Assembly: GCA_937902305.1 (NCBI GenBank)
Contig: CALDHV010000261.1
Location: 1-31,797 of the forward strand
Source of the DNA: an uncultured Clostridia bacterium
GTDB taxonomy: Bacteria; Bacillota; Clostridia; Oscillospirales; Acutalibacteraceae
Length of the DNA stretch: 31,797 nt
Direction: 5' to 3'
The notes below the pieces were generated by a model, which was not told where the DNA came from, searched no databases, and worked only from the letters and a program-made list of their open reading frames with translations. Shown here piece by piece: positions 1 through 7,334 of the stretch. Each line of letters starts with the position of its first letter. The first letter of the stretch is position 1. A program made the translations under genes and the position numbers.

Positions 1-1
1 C

Positions 2-373
2 ACACTGTCCGCGCACTTTGCCGACACCGGCAGGAGCCCTTCATACTACGACCTCATCGTCACCGGCGACCTCGGTCTGGTCGGGAGCGAGCTTAACCGC
101 CAGCTTTGCGCGCGGGAGGGCTACCCGCTCGGCAAAAACTACACCGATTGCGGGCTGATGCTGTTTGACCGCGAAACGCAGGACGTTCACGCCGGCGGGT
201 CAGGGTGCGGCTGTTCGGCATCGGTGCTGTGCGCACATTTTCTGCCGCGCCTGTGCCGCGGCGAGATGCGCTCGCTTCTGTTCGTGCCGACCGGCGCGCT
301 GATGTCCCCGACCTCCTCCCAGCAGGGGGAAAGCATCCCCGGCATTGCCCACGCCGTCCTGCTGTCGGTGTGA
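2..373 (+). CDS. spoVAD: Stage V sporulation protein AD, C-terminal part (5' end outside window)
   Basis: The 123 residues seen here are the C-terminal end of SpoVAD, a thiolase-fold protein of the SpoVA channel that moves dipicolinic acid into the forespore and releases it at germination. The family signature is clear: a GGSGCGCSA stretch at about residues 61-69 of the fragment, followed near the end by ALMSPTSSQQGESIPGIAH. The reading frame is open from base 2, so the start lies before the window. The usual partner gene spoVAE does not follow; it lies about 17 kb away on the other strand. No sporulation-specific promoter can be judged because the 5' end is missing. The identification is firm from the conserved tail. 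Confidence 0.95.
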   Translation, partial: TLSAHFADTGRSPSYYDLIVTGDLGLVGSELNRQLCAREGYPLGKNYTDCGLMLFDRETQDVHAGGSGCGCSASVLCAHFLPRLCRGEMRSLLFVPTGALMSPTSSQQGESIPGIAHAVLLSV

Positions 374-420
374 GAAGGGGTGCTTTTCGAAAAAATCCTC
401 GAAAACTGTTTCGTAATGAA

Positions 421-450
421 TTGACAGCATCGCCGCCGCCATGATACAAT
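421..450 (+). promoter_or_regulatory. Sigma-A type promoter of the LacI-family gene
   Basis: TTGACA at 421-426 and TACAAT at 445-450 are separated by 18 bases. The expected transcription start is about 457, leaving only a very short leader before the start codon. The -10 box sits inside a perfect inverted repeat (separate entry). Confidence 0.75.
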
Positions 451-458
451 GGCGGCGG
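433..458. promoter_or_regulatory. Perfect 10-bp inverted repeat over the -10 box (candidate operator)
   Basis: CCGCCGCCAT at 433-442 and its exact complement ATGGCGGCGG at 449-458 flank a 6-base centre. The repeat covers the -10 box and the transcription start of the LacI-family gene. A dyad in that place would suit autorepression; it would also form a hairpin at the very 5' end of the message. The operator role is inferred. Confidence 0.5.
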
Positions 459-468
459 TGATGTGTTT

Positions 469-1464
469 ATGATGACGATGCGGCAAATAGCAGAGCTTGC
501 CCATGTTTCGGTATCCACCGTTTCAAAAGCGTTCGCCGGCGCGCCGGATATCAGCTCGCAGACCCGCGAGCACATCCTGCGCATCGCGGAGGAAAACGGC
601 TGTCTGGGCAAATACAGCAAATCCGGCTACGCCAAAAAGGTGATCGCGGTGATCTGCCCCGAGATCGGCAGTCAACACTACGCGGTCATGGCGGAAAAGC
701 TCCAGGCGGCACTGGAAAAGGCGGGGCACCTGATGGTGCTCGGCATCGACGGCTTCGATGCGCGGCGGCAGGATGAGCTGTTGGATTATTTCATATCCTT
801 CAACCGCATCAGCGGCGCGGTGCTGCTCGACAGCCTGCCGCACACCAAAAAAGGCTACGACGCACCGGTCGTGGCGCTGGGCTCATCCTCTCCGGCGGTG
901 GACGCGATCGCGCTGGATATGATGCCGCCGATCAGCGCGGCGGTCGGCAAGCTCAAGGAGCTCGGGCACACCCGCATCGCCTTTTTGGGCGAAACGCTGA
1001 CCTTGACAAAGGAGCGCCTCTTTCGGGAGGCGATGCGCCGACATCGGCTGGCGGTGGACGAAACGCTGGTATTTACCGAAAGCGAGCGCTTCGAAAACGC
1101 GGGATACGCCGCGGCGAAAAAGCTGACCGAGATCGACATCCCCTGCACGGCGCTGGTGTGCGCCTACGACTACATCGCGCTGGGGGCGATCAAATATCTG
1201 CAGGAGCGCGGTCTGCGGGTGCCGGAGGACTATTCGGTCATCGGGATGGACAACATCCGGCTGGACGGGTATCTCGCGCAGTCGCTCAGCAGTATCGACG
1301 TCCACGCCGACGAGCAGATCGCGCTGGCAATCGACCTGCTGGATCGCAAAATGGCAAATCGCTGGTATACCGCCCGTACCCAAACCGTCCTGTCCGGCGA
1401 GTTCATTTTGCGGGATTCGGTCGGTGTCGCGCGGCAAATCACCGCAGATGCGGAAAAATGTTAA
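469..1464 (+). CDS. LacI/GalR-family transcriptional regulator
   Basis: This is a one-component DNA-binding regulator with the LacI/GalR layout. A helix-turn-helix occupies about residues 5-24 (IAELAHVSVSTVSKAFAG) and a short hinge leads to a periplasmic-binding-protein-like effector domain from about residue 55 to the end. The C-terminal signature DYSVIGMDNIRLDGYLAQSL is typical of the subfamily. The effector is probably a sugar, but no sugar-utilisation gene is next to it, so the target is unknown. The frame also allows GTG at 463 and ATG at 472 or 478; 469 was chosen because of a weak GGTG at 457-460. Length (331 aa) is normal. A dyad over its own promoter suggests autoregulation. Confidence 0.88.
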   Translation: MMTMRQIAELAHVSVSTVSKAFAGAPDISSQTREHILRIAEENGCLGKYSKSGYAKKVIAVICPEIGSQHYAVMAEKLQAALEKAGHLMVLGIDGFDARRQDELLDYFISFNRISGAVLLDSLPHTKKGYDAPVVALGSSSPAVDAIALDMMPPISAAVGKLKELGHTRIAFLGETLTLTKERLFREAMRRHRLAVDETLVFTESERFENAGYAAAKKLTEIDIPCTALVCAYDYIALGAIKYLQERGLRVPEDYSVIGMDNIRLDGYLAQSLSSIDVHADEQIALAIDLLDRKMANRWYTARTQTVLSGEFILRDSVGVARQITADAEKC

Positions 1465-1471
1465 CAAACTG

Positions 1472-1500
1472 TTTACAAATGCAAAAAAATGTGCTATAAT
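1472..1500 (+). promoter_or_regulatory. Sigma-A type promoter of the E2-like acyltransferase gene
   Basis: TTTACA at 1472-1477 and a perfect TATAAT at 1495-1500 are 17 bases apart. A GAGGAG ribosome binding site at 1522-1527 precedes the ATG at 1536. Confidence 0.85.
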
Positions 1501-1535
1501 ATCTCCGATATGTTGGAAATTGAGGAGTGTTGCTT

Positions 1536-2399
1536 ATGAAACGGGCGGACGGAACGCTACTGCGACATACCGACCCGATGTACCGTATCGCCATGCACGT
1601 GATGGTGAAGCGAAGCGATTCGATGAACTCCATCACGCTGGACGTCCCGCTGGCGCCCATCGACGCCTACCTGCGGGAAAAGAAGCGGCAGGGCACCCCG
1701 CTGAGCCACATGGCGGTGCTGATGTCGGCGTATACCCATACGGTGGCGGAGTTCCCCGCGCTCAACCGCTTTGTGGTCAATAAGCGGGCGTATTCCCGCA
1801 ATGAGCTGGCGGTCGGCATGGTCGTTCTGCGCGCGGGCGGGCATCACCCGGATGCCAGCGCCAACGAGGGCACGATGTCCAAGATATATTTTCAGCCGTC
1901 GGATACCATCTTCGATGCCGAGGAGCGTATACAGAAATATGTGACCGACAACCGCGATGCCGAGCCGGACAACAAGACCGAGCAAATGATCGACCGACTG
2001 ATCTCCCTGCCGGGCTTGCTGCGCGTGGCGGTCGCGGTGCTTAAATGGATGGATAAGCACAACTGGCTCCCGAAATCCATCATCGACGCCAGCCCGTTCC
2101 ACACCTCGCTGGTATTTACCAATCTCGCCAGCATACGCACCAACTACATACACCACCATTGCTACGATTTCGGCACCACCAGCATCGTGATGGCGGCGGG
2201 CAATTCCCGTGAGGTGCCGGTGCGCCGGGGCGGAGAGATCGTATTTGAAAAATGTATGCCGCTCGGCGTGGTGATGGACGAGCGCATCTGCTCCGGCAGT
2301 TATTATTCGCTGGCTTTCCGCCGGATGAAGCAGTTCTTGGCGGATCCCGCTCTGCTGGAAGCGCCGCCCGAGGTCGTGAAGGTTGATCCCGAGCTATAA
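1536..2399 (+). CDS. CAT/2-oxoacid dehydrogenase E2-fold protein, catalytic motif altered
   Basis: The 287-residue product matches the catalytic acyltransferase domain of 2-oxoacid dehydrogenase E2 subunits and chloramphenicol acetyltransferase. It lacks the lipoyl and peripheral-subunit-binding domains of a true E2. The block HHHCYDFGTTSIVMAAG near residues 206-222 and the C-terminal DERICSG at 248-254 align with the family's conserved segments. In active E2 enzymes the latter reads DHRxxDG, with catalytic His and Asp; here these positions are Glu249 and Ser253. It may therefore be inactive, use other residues, or have another role. The gene has its own strong promoter and is single. The upstream in-frame GTG and TTG at 1527-1532 overlap the ribosome binding site and were not used. 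Confidence 0.8.
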   Translation: MKRADGTLLRHTDPMYRIAMHVMVKRSDSMNSITLDVPLAPIDAYLREKKRQGTPLSHMAVLMSAYTHTVAEFPALNRFVVNKRAYSRNELAVGMVVLRAGGHHPDASANEGTMSKIYFQPSDTIFDAEERIQKYVTDNRDAEPDNKTEQMIDRLISLPGLLRVAVAVLKWMDKHNWLPKSIIDASPFHTSLVFTNLASIRTNYIHHHCYDFGTTSIVMAAGNSREVPVRRGGEIVFEKCMPLGVVMDERICSGSYYSLAFRRMKQFLADPALLEAPPEVVKVDPEL

Positions 2400-2455
2400 T
2401 TGACGGTTGCCTTATATTTTCCGCCGTTGGCGGAAGCTGACGGGGAGGGTTGTCG

Positions 2456-4591
2456 GTGGGCAACGGCACGTGGGCGATCCGCCGCGGGGCACTGGCAACG
2501 GGTGCGATTTCCCTCGTGGCGGTCGCGCTTTCCTTTGCCGTCGGCGCGGCTTTTGTGGCGGCGATTTCGGCTCTGATTGCGGCGGCGTGCCTGCTGTGGC
2601 GGCGCTTCAGACGCCGGGATGTGCTGTTTTGTCTCGCCACCATACTGTTGTTTTCCGGCTCGCTTGCCGTCCGGCAGGCGATGCTACGTCCTGTCCTCGC
2701 TACGGCGGGCGAACGGGACGCCGTGACCGCGCAGGTGGTCGATACCCCGATGAGCGGGCATTTCTACACGGTGCGGGTGGTGACGGCGGAGCGGTTGCCC
2801 GCGGGCACCGGACTGCTCCTGTACAGCAACGAGCAAAACGCACCCACGCGCGGAGATGTCATCGCCGCGCAGGTGGAGCTTCGCGCGCTGTACCCGTCGC
2901 AGAGCTATGCTATGGCGGACGGTGCGTTTCTGCAGGCATATCCCACCGCGTTCGGTGAGGATGTTTTTTCGGTCGTCTCTTCCGGGGACGACCTTTTTGT
3001 TTCCCGTTTGCGTCCGGTGCGGGATCACCTTGCGGCGCAGATGCGCCGTCATCTCGGCAAAGATATTGCCGCGCTGATCGAGGCGATGTGCCTCGGCAAA
3101 AAGGATGCGCTTTCCGCGGCGGTACGGCAGGATTTCCGCGCGTGCGGTCTGCCGCATTTGCTGGCGGTATCAGGTCTGCACCTGACGGTGGTCATCGGTG
3201 CGCTGTATGCGTTGTTGCGGCGTTTTCTGCGGCGGCTCGCCGCTCCGCTCACCATCGCGGCGACGGTACTGTATATGTGGCTCATCGAGTTCACACCATC
3301 GGTCACACGCGCCGGGGCAATGCTGGTGGTGTTGCTCGCAGGGCAACTGACCCGCTACCGCGCGGACAGCCTCAATTCGCTGGGGCTGGCGATGACGCTT
3401 CTGCTCGCCGCCGACCCGTATGCACTGTATGATGTCGGCTTGCAGTTATCTTTTGCCGCGACAGCAGGGATATTGGTGCTTTTGCCGGCTTTTGCCCGGC
3501 GCAGGGAACGCCGGGGCGTCCGCCGGCTCATCAGAGAAAGTCTCGCCGTCACCTTTGCCGCGTCGCTGTATACTCTGCCGCTGATGGCGGTCTCCTTCGG
3601 GAATATCAGCCTGCTGACCCCGCTTGCCAATCTGCTGGCGGTGCTTCCGGCGGAGGGATTGCTGATCGTGGCAAATATCGCCTTGCTCATCGGGCTGTTG
3701 CCCGGGGGATTTTGGGTCGCACGGGGGCTATACTGGCTCGTCGGACAGGCGGCGCGGTATCTGCTGTGGCTCACCGACCGGCTGGCGGCGATACCGGGGG
3801 CATTGCATCCGATCGGCGGCGCGTGGGAGATCGCCTTTTGGATCGGTGCAGCGGCGCTGATGACCCTTGCGATGTTGCGTGCGGACAAGCACCTGCGCCG
3901 CCGCGTGTGCCTTTTCCTGCTGACGCTGTTTGTCGCGGCGCAGGCGGTGTCGGTCGTGCTCGACCGGCGGTATACCACCGTGTCGCTGTACGCGGACAAG
4001 AGCGCGGTCATTTTGGTGCAATACGGCGACCACGGGCTACTGCTGGTGCGGGACGCCGCCGACCTGATCGCCGCCCGTGCCGATTGGGAAGAAACGGGCT
4101 GTCGCCGGATGGATTTTCTGCTGACGGAGCAGGGAACTACCGCCGACGCGGCGGCACTTGCCGCGCTCGCGGAGGATTACGCGCCGACGGTCGCGGTGCG
4201 CGGAGAGACTACGTGGTTGCCGCCGACGGCGACAAATTGCCTGCGCGTGGGCGACGGCGATACGCTGGCGCTGTGGAACGGCGCGTCGCTGACCGCCCTG
4301 CCGGGCGGCTGGTGGCGATTGCAGATCGGGGACAGCCGCCTGCTGCTCGCACCCGCGGCGGCGGACGCGGCGGTTTTACCGGAAACAGAAACCTGCGCGG
4401 ATGGGCTGGTAATTTCCGGCAGGATGGTGTATAATGGGGAAAAGCTGTCGGTGGGGCGGGTATTTTGGTTGCAAACGCGCCGCGCCGACGACCCGCCGGA
4501 CGTCAATCGCCCGCTGATCCCGGTCGGTCGGGACGGATGCCGGATACGGACGGCGGGCAAGCAGGATTGGAGTGAAAGCAAATGCCGATGA
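2456..4591 (+). CDS. comEC: ComEC/Rec2-type DNA uptake channel protein
   Basis: ComEC forms the inner-membrane channel through which single-stranded DNA enters during competence. About 711 residues show the usual order: two N-terminal membrane segments, a soluble OB-like region, and the multi-spanning Competence domain with the signature GLPHLLAVSGLH at about residues 230-241. The C-terminal metallo-beta-lactamase-like region follows from about residue 500. Its usual metal-binding THxHxDH motif is not visible; the matching segment reads FLLTEQGTTADAAAL, so the nuclease-like domain looks degenerate. GTG at 2456 was chosen over TTG at 2450 because GGGGAGGG ends at 2449, only 6 bases before the GTG. 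The stop overlaps holA, so the two are co-transcribed. comEA is not in the window. Confidence 0.9.
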   Translation: MGNGTWAIRRGALATGAISLVAVALSFAVGAAFVAAISALIAAACLLWRRFRRRDVLFCLATILLFSGSLAVRQAMLRPVLATAGERDAVTAQVVDTPMSGHFYTVRVVTAERLPAGTGLLLYSNEQNAPTRGDVIAAQVELRALYPSQSYAMADGAFLQAYPTAFGEDVFSVVSSGDDLFVSRLRPVRDHLAAQMRRHLGKDIAALIEAMCLGKKDALSAAVRQDFRACGLPHLLAVSGLHLTVVIGALYALLRRFLRRLAAPLTIAATVLYMWLIEFTPSVTRAGAMLVVLLAGQLTRYRADSLNSLGLAMTLLLAADPYALYDVGLQLSFAATAGILVLLPAFARRRERRGVRRLIRESLAVTFAASLYTLPLMAVSFGNISLLTPLANLLAVLPAEGLLIVANIALLIGLLPGGFWVARGLYWLVGQAARYLLWLTDRLAAIPGALHPIGGAWEIAFWIGAAALMTLAMLRADKHLRRRVCLFLLTLFVAAQAVSVVLDRRYTTVSLYADKSAVILVQYGDHGLLLVRDAADLIAARADWEETGCRRMDFLLTEQGTTADAAALAALAEDYAPTVAVRGETTWLPPTATNCLRVGDGDTLALWNGASLTALPGGWWRLQIGDSRLLLAPAAADAAVLPETETCADGLVISGRMVYNGEKLSVGRVFWLQTRRADDPPDVNRPLIPVGRDGCRIRTAGKQDWSESKCR

Positions 4592-5604
4592 ATGAAAACG
4601 CCTTTGCACAGGCGATACGGGACGGGATAGCCGGCACATATCTGCTGTACGGCGAGGAGACCTTTTTGACCGAGCAATACGCGCGGCAGATCGCCCGCCG
4701 CACGGTGGATGAGGCATTTGACGCATTCAATTGCCAGATGTTCGACGGGCAGACCGTCACGCTGTCGCAGTTGGAGGAGGCGTGTGAGGCATTGCCGCTG
4801 ATGGCGGAGCGCAAATGCGTGCTGGTGCGGGATATGGACTTGTCCGCCGACCCGGAACGGGTGGCGGCGCTGGCAGAAAGCCTGCCGGACACCTGCGTGC
4901 TGGTATTTTGGCAGATCACCATCCGGCCCGACCACAAAAAGGGCTGGCAGACCGTGATACAAGCGTGCGAAAAGAGCGGCACCGTGGCGTGCTTCGGACG
5001 ACGGAGCGCGGCGGAGCTGACCAAAACGCTGGTCAAGGGCGCAAAAAATCGCGGATGTATCCTCACCGCCGCCGACGCCGCGTACATCGTCGAGCAGACC
5101 GGCGACGACCTCAATCTGTTGAGCAACGAATTGGACAAGCTGGCGGCGCTTGCTGAGGCCGGCACCGTTACCCGGGAGATCATCGACCGCGCGGTGGTCA
5201 GAAACCTCGACGCGCGGGTGTTTGATCTGTCAAAGGCGATCCTGTCACGGCAGACCGCCCGGGCATTTTCATTGCTCCATCAGCTTTTTGCGATGCGGGA
5301 AGATCCGCTGGCGGTGCTCGGCGCACTGTCTACCGCCTATGCGGACTTATACCGCGCCAAGCTTGCGGTCATAGCGGGACACCCCGCGACCGATGTCGCG
5401 TCGGCGTTCAAGAGCTACAAGGGCAAGGAGTTCCGCCTGCGCAATGCCGCACGGGACGCATCGCGTATGAGCATCGACACCCTGCGGGACAGCCTGGATA
5501 TTCTTGCCGAGACCGATCGCGCGCTCAAAAGCGGGCGCGGCGACGACCGGGTACGGCTGGAGCAGGCGGTCGTGCGGCTGATCGCCCGCGCGCAGGAGGC
5601 GTGA
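4582..5604 (+). CDS. holA: DNA polymerase III, delta subunit
   Basis: HolA is the clamp-loader subunit that opens the beta sliding clamp. The 340-residue protein has the expected N-terminal segment GTYLLYGEETFLTEQYAR, the central LVFWQ and TAADAAYIVEQTGDDLNLLSNELDKL region, and the C-terminal collar part that includes DPLAVLGALS. The gene overlaps the end of comEC by ten bases; GGAGTGA at 4569-4575 is 6 bases from this ATG, while an ATG at 4588 (ATGA overlap) is further away. The order comEC-holA is common in Bacillota, which supports both calls. The downstream rnmV starts four bases after the stop. Confidence 0.95.
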   Translation: MPMNENAFAQAIRDGIAGTYLLYGEETFLTEQYARQIARRTVDEAFDAFNCQMFDGQTVTLSQLEEACEALPLMAERKCVLVRDMDLSADPERVAALAESLPDTCVLVFWQITIRPDHKKGWQTVIQACEKSGTVACFGRRSAAELTKTLVKGAKNRGCILTAADAAYIVEQTGDDLNLLSNELDKLAALAEAGTVTREIIDRAVVRNLDARVFDLSKAILSRQTARAFSLLHQLFAMREDPLAVLGALSTAYADLYRAKLAVIAGHPATDVASAFKSYKGKEFRLRNAARDASRMSIDTLRDSLDILAETDRALKSGRGDDRVRLEQAVVRLIARAQEA

Positions 5605-5608
5605 ACGG

Positions 5609-6217
5609 ATGAAAACCGTATGTGAGGCAATCGTCGTCGAGGGAAAATACGACGCGATGCGGGTGCGCGAGGCGGTGAACGCGCTGGTGGTACAGACGGA
5701 CGGGTTTCGGCTGTTCCGCGACGGGGAGAAGAAAAATCTGCTTCGCCGGTTGGCAGCGGAACGGGGATTGGTGATATTGACCGACAGCGACAGCGCGGGG
5801 CTGGTCATCCGCAATCATCTCTTGTCCTTTTTGCCGCCGGAGCAGGTCAAGCAGGCGTATATCCCGCCGATACCCGGCAAGGAAAAGCGCAAATCCGCAC
5901 CCGGCAAGGAGGGCTTGCTCGGGGTGGAGGGCGTGGATGCCGCGACGGTGGTCGCGGCGCTGACCCGCGCGGGCGCGACCTTCACCGATGCACAAAGCCC
6001 CGGCAACAAAATGGCGCTCAGCAAGGGGGATCTGTACGAGTACGGCTTATCCGGTCGCCCGGAGAGCGCCGTGCGACGGCGGGCGCTGTTGCGTTTGCTG
6101 GCGTTGCCGGAAAACCTATCCGCTAACCGACTGCTGGAGGTGCTCAACGCCACCGTCACGCCGCAGGAGCTTGCCGCCCTGCTGGAGCATATCACAGAAA
6201 ACGAACGACCGCTGTAA
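5609..6217 (+). CDS. rnmV: Ribonuclease M5-like Toprim protein
   Basis: RNase M5 carries out the final maturation cut of 5S rRNA precursor in Bacillota. The 202-residue product begins with the Toprim domain: the acidic motif VEGKYD at residues 11-16 and the DSDSAG motif near residue 58, with the family's C-terminal part (DUF4093-like) including GKEGLLGVEG around residue 106. The VEGK glutamate and the DxD aspartates expected for metal binding are present. The gene starts five bases after holA with GGAGG at 5596-5600, so it ends the comEC-holA-rnmV unit. Its usual neighbour ksgA is absent. The last codons and stop lie within an 18-bp hairpin arm. The RNase M5 assignment is by family likeness; a related Toprim protein of unknown target cannot be excluded. 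Confidence 0.8.
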   Translation: MKTVCEAIVVEGKYDAMRVREAVNALVVQTDGFRLFRDGEKKNLLRRLAAERGLVILTDSDSAGLVIRNHLLSFLPPEQVKQAYIPPIPGKEKRKSAPGKEGLLGVEGVDAATVVAALTRAGATFTDAQSPGNKMALSKGDLYEYGLSGRPESAVRRRALLRLLALPENLSANRLLEVLNATVTPQELAALLEHITENERPL

Positions 6218-6245
6218 GTTAAACACTCTTACAGCGGTCGTTCGT
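6201..6245. terminator. Perfect 18-bp stem-loop overlapping the rnmV stop codon
   Basis: The arms 6201-6218 and 6228-6245 are exact complements around a 9-base loop. The left arm contains the last codons and stop of rnmV. On the + strand no U-run follows; on the - strand the arm is followed by TTTTCTG, so as an intrinsic terminator it works better for leftward transcripts. Confidence 0.65.
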
Positions 6246-6251
6246 CAAGCG

Positions 6252-6280
6252 AGTATACCATCCAAGGAAACCAACGACAA
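6252..6280 (-). promoter_or_regulatory. Leftward promoter-like site facing the rnmV 3' end
   Basis: On the minus strand TTGTCG (6275-6280) and TATACT (6252-6257) are 17 bases apart. The predicted start near 6245 would fall at the foot of the 18-bp stem. No gene lies in its path except antisense rnmV. Confidence 0.4.
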
Positions 6281-6310
6281 TTTGCGACGGCTTTCGCCGT
6301 TGCCGATATT

Positions 6311-6339
6311 AGTGTAGCGAACGCCGTCTCGTTTGTCAA
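6311..6339 (-). promoter_or_regulatory. Leftward consensus promoter, possible small antisense RNA
   Basis: On the minus strand a perfect TTGACA (6334-6339) is 17 bases from TACACT (6311-6316). The expected start is near 6304. The transcript would run into the hairpin at 6201-6245 with a short U-run, giving an RNA of roughly 110 bases. Confidence 0.45.
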
Positions 6340-6509
6340 TAATTATGACAACATTGTTACCAATTTTTTGCTGTATATAATATAATCGGTACAAAAAGCA
6401 AATTGTCGAAGCCGACGATTTGCACCCGTAGGAGCGACCATTGATCGCCCGTTTTGGTTTGTGCGATCTTTCGGACGCGGGCGAGCGAGGCGCGCCTCTA
6501 CGGCGCAAT

Positions 6510-6682
6510 CCCGGCTACGCACAAGCCGAAGCCCTTATCATCTAGCGTCTAATGTCTAGCATCTATCGTCTAAAACGGGAGGGGCAAGCCCCTCCCCTAC
6601 GGGGTAGATTGGCTTGTCCGCGTGTTGCGGGACGCCGCACCCTGCGGTACAGTATTCCGACACGCACAAGCCGAAACAATCG
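6510..6682 (+). repeat. Dispersed modular repeat, copy A
   Basis: Blocks shared with copies C and D are GGCTACGC...AGCCGAA(A/G)CCCTTATC followed by five heptamers NNRTCTA at 6538-6572. Then comes a hairpin GGGAGGGGC/GCCCCTCCC (6577-6596). A block GGACGCCGCACCCTGCGG with ACAGTATTCCG (about 6630-6660) follows, matching the minus strand of copy C. The second AGCCGAAAC block lies at its right end. Confidence 0.7.
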
Positions 6683-7082
6683 CATAGGGGAAATGGCAAT
6701 TCTCTCGTTTGTGTATATTTTTGCGTAATTTTGCATTATTATTATAACGCGCGTACAAAAAAGAGGCGATTTCACCCCTCGAAAGGGGTGAAATATGGGC
6801 TTTGGGGGCGATTTTACCGTCCATTTTCAGCCGGTTGCACAAAAATAAGCGCTTTTTTCAAAACAACACAAATCGTTCCCATAAATGTCAAAATATTCCA
6901 ATTTCTACAAAAATACCGCTATACTTTGGGGCGTCGCCCAAGATTTACACAAAATCCATTCTGTGCTCGCCGCCGATTTTGGGCGCTTTTTTAAAAGCGC
7001 CTGCCCCTTGTTTCTGGGCAAAATTGGAAATGATTGCGTTTTCTTTGTGCAATTCGACCAAAAATCGCGCTTTTCGTGCGGC

Positions 7083-7112
7083 TTGACAAGGCGAATTGCA
7101 CTTCTGTATAAT
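7083..7112 (+). promoter_or_regulatory. Consensus promoter of the 3D-domain gene
   Basis: A perfect TTGACA (7083-7088) and a perfect TATAAT (7107-7112) are 18 bases apart. Transcription would start near 7119 and leave a leader of about 215 bases before the TTG start at 7335. Confidence 0.85.
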
Positions 7113-7118
7113 GAAAGC

Positions 7119-7334
7119 GCTTTGTGGAGCGACCGATTTACGATCTTCTTGCGTGTCGCTCCGTGCGATGATGTCAAAACCGCACAAGCGACCGGCAGAA
7201 CACCCCGCGAGAACACCACAGACGGAAAAGCCCTGCCGTGGTGCACCTCCGGGCAAGGCAGGCGGAAAAATATGTATAAGATTACGCCTTTCCGCACATA
7301 CTGTTGACGGTTTCTGCCGAAAGGAGATGTTTGT
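7119..7334 (+). promoter_or_regulatory. Structured 5' leader of the 3D-domain gene, type unknown
   Basis: The leader contains a stem GTCGCT..GTGCG / CGCAC.AGCGAC around 7155-7195, and a second pairing CACC..CGG / CCG.GGTG around 7213-7243. No ORF with a ribosome binding site lies within it. Genes for 3D/Rpf-like wall proteins are often under the c-di-AMP (ydaO) riboswitch, but its conserved motifs could not be recognised here. It is reported only as a long, folded leader. Confidence 0.35.

Larger units (their letters stand above)
6218..7082. other. Long gene-free region with repeats and hairpins
   Basis: No credible gene was found between rnmV and the promoter of the 3D-domain gene. Short open frames here lack ribosome binding sites and protein-like composition. 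It holds two leftward promoters, a TTGTTA-16-TATAAT rightward promoter-like site at 6354-6381, one copy of the dispersed repeat, an 11-bp perfect stem with CGAA loop (6769-6794), and a 9-bp palindromic stem GGCGCTTTT/AAAAGCGCC (6982-7001). The part after 6700 is clearly AT-richer than the flanking genes. Confidence 0.6.

Noticed and set aside
6538..6572. Heptamer array taken as a CRISPR
   Set aside because: Units are 7 bases with no spacers; no cas genes are present.
6614..7307. Several short frames in the intergenic region before the 3D-domain gene
   Set aside because: No ribosome binding sites, mixed composition, and they cross the repeat, hairpins and a consensus promoter.
7119..7334. ydaO (c-di-AMP) riboswitch call before the 3D-domain gene
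   Set aside because: Suggested by gene type only; the conserved motifs could not be found by eye.
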